Assembly: GCA_030340625.1 (NCBI GenBank)
Contig: JAOPHQ010000576.1
Span: forward strand, 308,501 to 372,500
DNA: 64,000 bases
Reading direction: 5' to 3'
DNA from: Merluccius polli
Lineage: Eukaryota > Chordata > Actinopteri > Gadiformes > Merlucciidae
The notes beneath the pieces were generated by a model. That model was not told the origin of the DNA and did no database searches. It was given only the letters and a program-made list of their open reading frames with translations. The translations under genes and the position numbers were made by a program. Numbering within the stretch: position 1 is the stretch's first letter; the number at the start of each line of letters is the position of its first letter. Shown in pieces: positions 45,719 through 54,908 of this stretch.

Positions 45719-46894
45719 CCACTAGGGTTCATCTGCATCGCGTTCATCAGAAGTCTCCACACTGCCAATGTGTTCACAGATGGATCACCAGAAGTCCCGG
45801 CACTTGATACTCTCACACAATCTTTTATTCAGCTATAAATCAACTTCAAGATATAATAAAAAGTTGAATGCAGGACAGCAGTTCGATCTTGAAGTTGACT
45901 TTTTTTTTTCTGGTTCGTGTTGATTGAAGGAGTGTCTGGATAAAAAGAGATTTTGGGACTTTTTTTTCCCGGAAAGAAATCATTGTGAGGCGTATGGTTG
46001 CACAGAGACTTATCGGATAATCCACTTGAGGAAGGCGCCAATTTTCTAAATTATGAAAGGAAATTAATTTTGATACGGCACCTCATTGTGGTCTGAAGAG
46101 AATACTAATTTAACAGCACGTGATGCAATCCTAATGACTGTTTGACATTGGCAATATTATTGAATATCTAATCAAGAAAAATTCAAATGATAACCGTCTG
46201 GAATCAGCAAAGGCCGTGTCGTATTTGGGTATGAGGAAGGTGACACAGGCTTCTTAACCGACGCAATGAAAGTGGCTCTGCTTTGTGAATGTGAATCAAT
46301 AACTTAGACATTAGGTAATCATCATCTCTGTAACATTATCTGCCATTTGTATACACCCTATCTGTAGCTGCCAGACTAAACACTGCACATCAACTTCAAT
46401 GTTTCATAAGTGGGTTTTAAACCCAAACGTATTTAGCATCAGTCGTGCGCATTTAAACCTGCCACATGCCTTCTCAACATTGAGACAAGCACAGACAGAC
46501 AGCCTATGTATATTTCCTTTTTTAAATACGGATGCCCTTAATAGACAGCTTAATGGCAACTGATACTGATGTATGGCCATTTAGGCACGACACATCACAT
46601 GTGTCAGAGCTGGACCTGCAAGGAAACCCTATATATCATAACACTGAAGGCTAATTGGAAGCTATGTTAACACTGGCATGAAGATGTAAACGAATGCGTA
46701 CACTGCTGTTCATCATCAATCATGATAATCCGTTCTAATCATGAATCAATCACTCAGATACTTGCTACCCTTGGCTTTCTCACTTCATTTTTTTTCCTAA
46801 CAGTCAAAACATACAGCCTTTAATAAAGGCCAATTACAATTACAGTCATCTACAGTCGTTGGCCTGACATCATATAGAAACGGAAGTCGATTTT

Positions 46895-46901
<7 letters not shown>

Positions 46902-46976
<75 letters not shown>

Positions 46977-46991
46977 ACACACACACACACC
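46902..46991. repeat. (CA)n microsatellite with one interruption
   Basis: About 45 copies with a single CC slip near 46976. Confidence 0.95.
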
Positions 46992-47409
46992 CTGCAGTCC
47001 TTTTAGGGTCACACTAACCTTTTTCCTAATTTTATGTGGAAGACTAGGGGCCCACGTTTTCACAGTCATTACCAGAAGAGCTCACACCCTGTTCACGGCT
47101 GTGAGAACCATTTACCAGCTGAACAAATGCCGCTGTTCCCATTTAGACGTTCCCAGTAAGAGGTGTGGGCAGTGATGAGGGCTTTGTTTTGAGAGAGCAA
47201 CTCAAATCAATGCAGACCACTTCAACTGGCTGAGCTGAAATTGTTTTTTTTTTTCCTGAATTGAAAGGTTATGGTCATATTGTGTGCATAATGATGGACC
47301 ACATTCACAGAGAGGACCAGGGTACACAGATCTTTATATGTGGTAGCCTCATGTCCACCCCTGGTATATGTATAGAGAGGTTAGATAGATTGACATGTCA
47401 GCTTTGCAT

Positions 47410-47476
47410 TTACAATTTACATTTAGTCCTTTTGCAGATGCATTTATCTGATTCTACTTACAATTGTACTTACAAG
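47410..47476 (-). mobile_element. SINE tail fragment
   Basis: The reverse strand carries a degenerate form of the GTAAGTCGCTTTGGATAAAA motif followed by a CTGCTAAATG-like stretch, which ends many tRNA-derived fish SINEs. No tRNA head is attached. Confidence 0.45.
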
Positions 47477-47793
47477 TGAATGTTGCACGAGCAAAAAAAC
47501 TGGAGAGGGCAGACTAAATGGTTTTCACATTATTTCAATTGCAAATGGCAAATCTGTAAGACATGACATAAGGGCCAAGGCCAAACCATTTTTACATGAT
47601 TAATTTGTATTTTCTCATCTCTTTAGGTGGGTAATATGTTCTCCTAAAGCCCTGCTAGTTGAATAGTTATGCATATAAGCTGTTTCTATAATGCATTTAC
47701 ATAAATAAAGATCTTGGATATTAATGAAATCTTTCAGTTATTTCATTCCTCTTTCAGCGCCTTGTATCTCTGAAGCTTCTCATATTTCCTCTT

Positions 47794-48670
47794 CTAGGGC
47801 CATGTACACACGTAGCCGGGTATTTTAAAACCGAATATTTCCCCCCCTCCGTTTATGAAATAATCTTTATCCACATTACCTCGTTTTCGAAAAAAAAACC
47901 TTCCACACATAACCGAACATCTGCGTTTTCAATCACATTCATATGCATTCCAAACCTGTAGATGCCAGTATTTCCCCAAATCCTGCACGCAACCTTTTTG
48001 ATCACACTGACGGGTGATCGCATGACAGTGGACTACTGCCCCTCGATGTGAGGACGTAGTAACTCCGACAGCGACAGGAGTGAGGACCGGGACATACGGA
48101 AATTGTCACGCCATTCCTCTGGGAGTAGGACGACTTCCATCTCGAAGTTTTCCCACCAGCTGGCAGTGCGTCCCGGTCTGACCCAAAACCGGCGTCGACG
48201 ATTTCTGCGAGGAACATGCCTATGTGGAGTGGTTATGAGGGGGTAAATCACCGACCGCAATGTTGTTGTCCGTCGCCTGTGCTCTTGGAGCAGTAGTTGG
48301 GCGTGTAAAATGAGAGAGGTGAACAGCACCTGCACAATAATTAAAACCACTACGGTCTTCAAGGCATTAGAATCCATGCTGCTTCTGCTGTAAATAAAGG
48401 TCGCACGTTTGACGTCAGAGCAGATTTGTTGTTGCTTTGGCGCATAAGTTGTGATGTTCGAAAACGCAAAACTTCGGTTATCTCTGTCTACACGCAAATG
48501 CGGAGGAATAAATAAACTGAGTTTTCAAAAATCTTCACTTTGCCCGGAGTTTTTTTAAAAATATTCGTTTACGATGCGTTTTCATGCGTTTTCATGTGGA
48601 TGACAGGTCCAAACGTAGAAAAATATATTCGGTTTACCAGATACCCGGCTACGTGTGTACGGGGCCCTAG
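47794..48670. mobile_element. PIF/Harbinger-like element, internally deleted
   Basis: The left end CTAGGGCCATGTACACACGT and the right end, in reverse, CTAGGGCCCCGTACACACGT are inverted repeats that continue to GTAGCCGGGTAT. The element is 0.88 kb, whereas autonomous Harbinger elements are several kb. It retains the N-terminal part of a Harbinger-type transposase on the minus strand (48033-48377). Confidence 0.8.
48033..48377 (-). pseudogene. Harbinger transposase N-terminal remnant (114 residues)
   Basis: The frame starts MDSNALKTVVVLIIVQVLF and contains RRRRFWVRPGRTASWWENFE and RDNFRMSRSSLLSLSELLRP, which match the region before the catalytic domain of fish PIF/Harbinger transposases (WW-NF, W-NFRMS). 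It stops after HIEGQ, before any catalytic DDE segment, so it cannot be an active enzyme. It lies wholly inside the terminal repeats of 47794-48670. Family assignment is from memory of such proteins. Confidence 0.7.
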
Positions 48671-51444
48671 ATGTTGCTGTCTGACCTGGTTTGTGCGTGG
48701 GACGGACAGTAAACTAGGACATACTTAACTCTTCTGTCATACTATCCAGGACAAAGAAAAAGAAAATGTTTGTAAAGAAAATAGAAAAATAGAAAAGTTA
48801 GGAACACAAACAAGAGTGATGCGTCGCTCACACGATGATAGCCCTGATCTGTCTCTGTCTCTCTGAAATTTCGGAAAAAAACTAAAACAAAACAACTGTA
48901 TGAGTGGTTAAAAGACACGATGTGACCCACTAGCCAAGCTACCTAAAAGTTTATGAAGAGAGGCTTAGCTTCATATAATGGAGAGAGAGAGAGATGGTAA
49001 AGAGTGTTCTCATCTGTATTGCTTCCTGCCACCCTCTCTCTTCTGGGTCACAGGGTTTCATCTCCACAACATTATTGAGTCCTAAAACACACCTGCCTCC
49101 ATGGGGCCATGGCCAGCAAGGCCACCTAATGATAAGTACATCAGATTGTCTCTCAACCCACAGGCTCTGTGGGAACAGTGACTCTTTTATAGCGTGGTCG
49201 TATAGTTTAATAACGGAAAGGTTAACTGTATTTCTATTTGAGCAGAATGCATCAATGTAGGGGAAAAGGCTTAGCCAATGTTTAAAGTTATTGAAGACGT
49301 CCTTAGTGCATTGCATTGCTAAACGAAATAGCGACCCATGATTGAAAAGACAACTATCTGACTTTTGTCATCATTTTTCAGCAAAACAGGATATTAGGCC
49401 TTCATTGATTAATCCTTGATTGATTGATAATTTATCCTGATTGATTATTGACGATTTGAATTGTGATCTCCAAGAGTCCTGTGAGCAGGCCCAAACAGTG
49501 TCATCACTGATTTTCAAACTGAATATCATGCATTAACACGCACAACAAACAATAGAATTAAAAAATCATAGCCTTGGACTTTAAATGCATCCATCAATGT
49601 CACCAACATAGGAACAAATAATCATACATCAATCTGGTAGCTATGCACCGTTATCTTGAGTTATTCTTGTTATCTGGTAATTGATGCTTTTCGTGACTCT
49701 CACTATTATATGATGCTTATTATATGACGCTATTATAAGACGCTATTATAAGACATGCAGACTGTGGGTAGGCCACTTGGTCCTCGGCTCACGGAGCCTC
49801 TTTCCTCCAGGGTGCTGATGGGCGACCTCCCTTCCCCCTGTGTGGACACTTTCCTCGCCACAGACTATTGAGCCGAGTGCTCGGTGGTTGGAGCTGGACA
49901 GAGTCCAGCAGAGCTGGAACAAGCTGCCTGATGAAGAGCACTAATGTGCAGGCAGCAACACGCAGAGTCATTAGCATTGGATACATCTAACGTCACCTTT
50001 GGTTTAATGCGAAATAAACTATAGCGGTTGACTCAATGATGTGTGGCCAACGTTGATGGATCACACCGGTCGGAGAAGTTGTGGCCAAACAAATGCCAAC
50101 AACGGGAGGGAAGTGTTGCAACACCTCCCTGCATCCAGGTGTTTTGCATGTTTGCTGCTTGTGTGTGTGTGTGTGCGTGTGCGTGTGTATGTGTGTGTGT
50201 GTGTGTATGTGCGTGTGTGTGTGCGTGTGCGTGTGGACAACACAAGCAGAATGATTGCACACACACGAGAACAACAGTCAGAGAACAACAGAATCAGATA
50301 ATAGCATCATCACTCATTTATATTGCAAACAAGCGCTTGTGTGTGCTGTGCTGTGCATGCAGACATGTGTGCGTCGGCTTTTATGTAATTTTCTCTTTTT
50401 GTGCCATTGTCCCATTCTGGGTAACCCTCATGGGTTATCTCCCGTGGGGAAAACACACAGTGTACATGGTGTCCAATAATATCTACGTGAACTGGGCACA
50501 GATCTAATCTTTCCCTCTGCTTTACATTTGAGGGGAAAAAAAGCAGCTAAGATAGAGAGGCTCACAGCAGCAGAGCTGTCACCGTATTGTTCTGTGGAGA
50601 GTGCAGCCAGGAACCACTAACTAGCTGGCAAACCCTGCAACTCTGTGCTCCGAGGTGAGAGGACGACGAGGCGAACAAGCAATGTGTTGAAGCGTTACTT
50701 CTTCTCTGGCTCCTACAACGACTGATGCGAGCGGTATACTAACTATCGCACACATACTAAATAGACATGTTTATTTTCTTCCAGTCCAAGTCCAGTTCGA
50801 TTGGTCCCTTATTGTAATGTTTCTGGACAGAGCCAGTAAATGACATTGACTGACTGATTTTTTTTAATTTTTTTTTTTAGTGTTTCCAAAAGTGAAATAA
50901 GTTCAGGGTGAGATGGGGTGGAAGCCAGAGGTAAACATATGACGATCTACAGAAGATGAGACGGATGCATGCAGAGTGCAGGAGCTGTATATTGAATAGT
51001 GATGTCTTGTAGCGTTACAATAGCAGTGCTCTGCCAGTGGTGCTGTGCAGCAGCTCAGATTAATCATTCACACTTTACAGGAACATAATGGGCCATCACT
51101 TAATGGTTGCTAATGGTAAGAATTGCTTCATGGATGTAATTTGCATGTGCTGCCTTATGGAAAATGTGCCTCATGGCTGCCTTTGGCTGGCAATTACACT
51201 TTGCCATTAACTATTTGTAATCTCCACTTTTCCTCTCCTCCAGATTGGCAACTTGCTGATTGCAACTTGCTCAATCGATAAGTCAATAAATTCAAGTGAT
51301 GGGATAGGTTCATTTTCATCTTATTATAGCCAGCGCCTGGCTGGATAGCCTTTATTCTAACAAACTACAATAGGAGATTTAATTGCTGACTTATATACAT
51401 CCCTCTAACATACAATAGATACATAAATTAGACTAGCCTACTAC
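48671..51444. other. Intergenic, no gene seen
   Basis: A small direct repeat (GACGCTATTATAA twice, about 49727-49750) and an interrupted TG tract. No coding signal. Confidence 0.65.
50157..50236. repeat. Interrupted (TG)n tract
   Basis: TG copies broken by TGCG and TA steps. Confidence 0.9.
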
Positions 51445-51627
51445 TAAATGCGGCACACTCACCATAATCAAATGTTTGGTAATATTTGCACAAACTGATG
51501 AGTTCAATAGTCCAAAATGTTTTTTTTTTATTATCATTACAAGTTGTTACAACATGTTGGACAATTGAACTCATCAGTTTGTGCAAATATTACCAAACAT
51601 TTGATTATGGTGAGTGTGGCGCATTTA
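51445..51627. repeat. 75-bp near-perfect inverted repeat with 33-nt spacer
   Basis: The left arm 51445-51519 and right arm 51553-51627 are reverse complements with three mismatches by eye. The spacer is T-rich. A transcript of either strand would fold into a long hairpin. No terminal repeats or target duplications of a known transposon are visible. Confidence 0.92.
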
Positions 51628-52129
51628 TTTTATATATATGGCATATACATATACCGGTATATGTATATTCCGATGGGTAGGCTTGTAATAAAATTGTAAT
51701 AATCTGAAAAAAAAAAAAAATATTATATTATATTACATTTCTGATTCATCCATTACTCATATATACATATCTGACAAGGCAAACAATACAAGTTGACTAT
51801 AGTCTGTCTCTCGTTTGTTGTCTTTTCATGCTTCATTCCTGCCTCTGGGAGTGCCTCTAAATAGGCTATTACCTTCATGTGTGTGCAGACAACATCAGGT
51901 AGGCCAATAGGTTATCGAATAGTATGGTAAAAAGTTATTACGTGAGTCTACTAATGATAACACTATCTAATATAGCTAAATAAATAGCGATCCTCCTAAT
52001 AATCCATCACACACACCCCTAACATGTATTCATTTATTCATTTTGGCCTATTTCTTTTATTAGTTTGGTCTACAGCAACCTGGGACTTATATGGCACATT
52101 TATAGTGTGTTTTACGAGGGAATGAGAGA

Positions 52130-52700
52130 TGCAGCAAGAAGAAACAGAAAGCTGGGGAAGGAGGGAGTAAGAGGAGGGAGAGAGCAGCGAGAGAACCAGA
52201 AAGCTGGGAGGAGGAGGAGGAGGAGGAGGAGGAGGGAGTGAGGAGATGGAGAGAGCAGCGAGAGAACCAGAAAGCTGGAGGGAGGAGGAGGGAGGGAGGA
52301 GATGGAGAGAGCAGCGAGAGAACCAGAAAGCTGGGAGGAGGATGAGGGAGTGAGGAGATGGAGAGAGCAGCGAGAGAACCAGAAAGCTGGAGGGAGGAGA
52401 TGGAGAGAGCAGCGAGAGAACCAGAAAGCTGGGGAAGGAGGGAGGAAGAGGAGGGAGAGAACAGCGAGAGAAACAGAAAGCTGGGGGGAGGAGGAGGGAG
52501 TGAGGAGAGGGAGAGAGCAGCAGAAACAGAAACCTGGGAGGAGGAGGAGGAGGAGGAGGAGGAGGAGGAGGAGGAGGAGGAGGAGGAGGAGGAGGAGGAG
52601 GAGGAGGAGGAGGAGGAGGAGGAGAGAGCAGCGAGAGAAACAGAAAGCTGGGGGGGAGGAGGAGGAGGGAGGAGAGGGAGAGAGCAGCGGCAGAATAAAC
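52130..52700. repeat. Purine-only minisatellite upstream of nptx1
   Basis: About eight variable units of 46-65 bp share AGAGCAGCGAGAGAACCAGA followed by AAGCTGGGAGGAGG. The plus strand is almost wholly A/G for 570 nt. The last units flank a pure GGA run at about 52538-52625. Long frames on both strands are by-products of the repeat. Confidence 0.95.
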
Positions 52701-52858
52701 GTCTCTCACGACTCTCCCCCCTTTAAACCAGGGAGCCTTTTTATTGAAGGCAGGCTCGAAAAGCTTCACTCCAATACCAAGTTACCAACACCTTCAAATC
52801 TATCATTTAAAACTAATGGCGCAACAACCATATCCCAGGGCATTCATGGGCTATAAAT

Positions 52859-52860
52859 AA

Positions 52861-52926
<66 letters not shown>
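52859..52926. repeat. (AAT)n microsatellite
   Basis: About 22 uninterrupted trinucleotide copies, 0.3 kb upstream of the nptx1 TATA box. Confidence 0.95.
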
Positions 52927-53088
52927 TTTTAAAAAATCCGCCAGAATGCCGAAGCAAGCACGATTCAGATCCAGACAATTTTGTGGAAAATAATAATAAG
53001 TATGGCTGTTTTATTTTATTTTTTCTATATCTTGTAGGAGCGCATTTTCCGCATCTTGACGGGTTCATTTTAGTACCACCTTAAATAA

Positions 53089-53195
53089 GGGGGCGGGGCT
53101 TAGGAGGATCAAACCCGCCGCTGGTTGGTGATGCGGCGAGCGCGCGCTCCGCCGTACGCTATAAAGCGGGCGGAGCGGCTCTCCGGTGCTCAGTG
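53089..53195 (+). promoter_or_regulatory. nptx1: nptx1 core promoter (GC box, TATA box, initiator)
   Basis: A GGGCGGGG GC box lies at 53091-53098, a TATAAAG box at 53160-53166 and an initiator-like TCAGTGT at 53190-53196. The TATA-to-initiator distance is about 30 nt, which predicts a start near 53192 and a 5' UTR of about 170 nt. The surrounding 60 bp is CpG-rich. Confidence 0.75.
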
Positions 53196-53200
53196 TTGGT

Positions 53201-53221
53201 GGACGTCTCCGTGGTGCTGAA
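53201..53221 (-). promoter_or_regulatory. Candidate RE1 (REST/NRSF) element in the nptx1 5' UTR
   Basis: The minus strand begins TTCAGCACCACGGA, the exact first 14 positions of the 21-bp RE1 consensus. The second half is weaker (GACGTCC), about 17 of 21 matches in total. REST silences neuronal genes outside neurons through such sites, often just downstream of the start. Binding is inferred. Confidence 0.6.
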
Positions 53222-53245
53222 ACCGTGTGAACCCGAACGCGCACA

Positions 53246-53282
53246 CACGCACACACACACACACACACGCACACACACACAT
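53246..53282 (+). repeat. CA/CGCA dinucleotide tract in the nptx1 5' UTR
   Basis: An interrupted CA repeat of about 37 nt lies in the predicted leader, between the RE1-like site and the start codon. Confidence 0.85.
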
Positions 53283-53362
53283 AGCACATTGCCTGTACAC
53301 GTCGTCGTGGTTGGTGGTGTTGGTGGTCGTGGTGTCGGAACTGGAAAAAAAAAACAACAACA

Positions 53363-53776
53363 ATGGACGGATTCTCTTGGAAACTTTTTGTACTTTCTTG
53401 CCTGATGGCGGAGGGCTCATCGCAAGACTTCGGGCAGACCCAGTTCATTTGCACGTCGGTACCGAAGGACATGGACCTGTGTTCGGCCGCCATGCAGAAC
53501 AGCGGTCCCGCGGAGGACCTGAAGCCCACGGTCATGGAGCTGCGGGAGACCCTGCTGCAGCAGAAGGAGACCATCATGAACCAGAAGGAGACGATACGGG
53601 AACTAACCTCAAAGTTGAGCCGCTGCGAGAGCCAGAGTCTCCCCGACTCGGGACCGGGAGGGCGGCGACCCGGGTCCAAGAACACCATGGGGGACGTGTC
53701 TCGGGGGCCCACGGACACCCTGGCCCAGCTGGGCCACACTTTGCAGACCCTCAAGCAGAGGCTTGAAAACCTGGAG
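53363..53776 (+). CDS. nptx1: nptx1 exon 1
   Basis: It encodes residues 1-138: the signal peptide, the three N-terminal cysteines, the first heptad region (ETLLQQKETIMNQKETIREL) and a linker with KNTMGD. The ATG context is strong (A at -3, G at +4) and no upstream ATG lies between the predicted start site and this codon. The donor is CTGGAG/GTAGGC, phase 0. Confidence 0.96.
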
Positions 53777-54768
53777 GTAGGCGAGGAGGCTGCGAAGAGC
53801 CGTAGAGGTGTGGGGTTGGGGCTAAGGGTTGGGGTTAGGAGGGTTGGGGTTAGGGATGGGGGTTCAAACGGACACACCGGACGGTTTGATGTGCCGTTAG
53901 TGTGAATTAGGCTTACCACTTTATCATGGATACTTTAATCCTCATCAGCAGAATATGAAATTACAAAACGTTTCTAATTTCTTCAGGAAAAAAAAAAACC
54001 CGACGCCGCCGTAGGCTGTAACTGAACGGTTCAATTACAGTCAGAATGCCTCAAAATGAACAAGTTTACCAGGACTTCCTTAAACGCGTATCAACTCTTT
54101 TTTTCGTTTTGTTGTTGTTGTTGGGTTTTTTTTGTCGGACAACACAGTATAGGCCCTATAATAAAATAGGCGCTAACACTGAATGGTATTAATTACCTGT
54201 AATTGTAATTGTATTTCCAATAACAGCAATACAGCCGTGGGAACAACACCATCCAGGCCAACAGCCTGAAGGACCTGCTGCAGAACAAGATAGACGACAT
54301 GGAGAAGCAGGTCCTGTCCAGGGTCAACACCCTGGAGGAGACCAAGCCGGGACCCCGCAACGACACGGACCAGCGGAACAAAGTGGAGTCCACGCTCACC
54401 TCCCTGCACCACCGCATCACGGACCTGGAGAAAGGTGCGCTGCGCATATGTTATATAGGATGGGGGGGGGGGGGGGGGACTTTCATTTAGGCCTATATGT
54501 GTGGAAATGTAATTTTACTTCTTTTTTTTTTTGGCGTACAAATTGTCGTTAAACCTTCATCTATTTTCGGGAAGCGGACAGTGGACTTTCATTTAGGCCT
54601 ATATGCGTTGAAATGTAATTTCACTTCTTTTTTTTTGGCGGACAAATTGTCGTTAAACCTTCATCTATTTTCCGCAATTCGCCACGCGATCATCATCACA
54701 CCGTGGGGGGGGGGGGGGGGGTTAGTTTAGGATGCCGCAGCAGCAGCGCTCCCGATGCGCACACACTT

Positions 54769-54833
<65 letters not shown>

Positions 54834-54876
54834 GACGGACATACCGAAAGAGAGAGAGAGAGAGGGAGAGGGAGAC

Positions 54877-54908
<32 letters not shown>

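Larger units (their letters stand above)
45719..47793. other. Intergenic, no gene seen
   Basis: One CA microsatellite and one SINE tail fragment; otherwise unique-looking. Confidence 0.65.

Noticed and set aside
52038..52769. 243-residue proline-rich frame on the minus strand and Glu-rich frames on plus
   Set aside because: They are direct translations of the purine minisatellite and GGA run; no complex sequence, no splice or start context.
53193..53919. Long minus-strand frame across nptx1 exon 1
   Set aside because: It is the antisense shadow of the GC3-rich exon; the plus-strand product matches neuronal pentraxin across five spliced exons.
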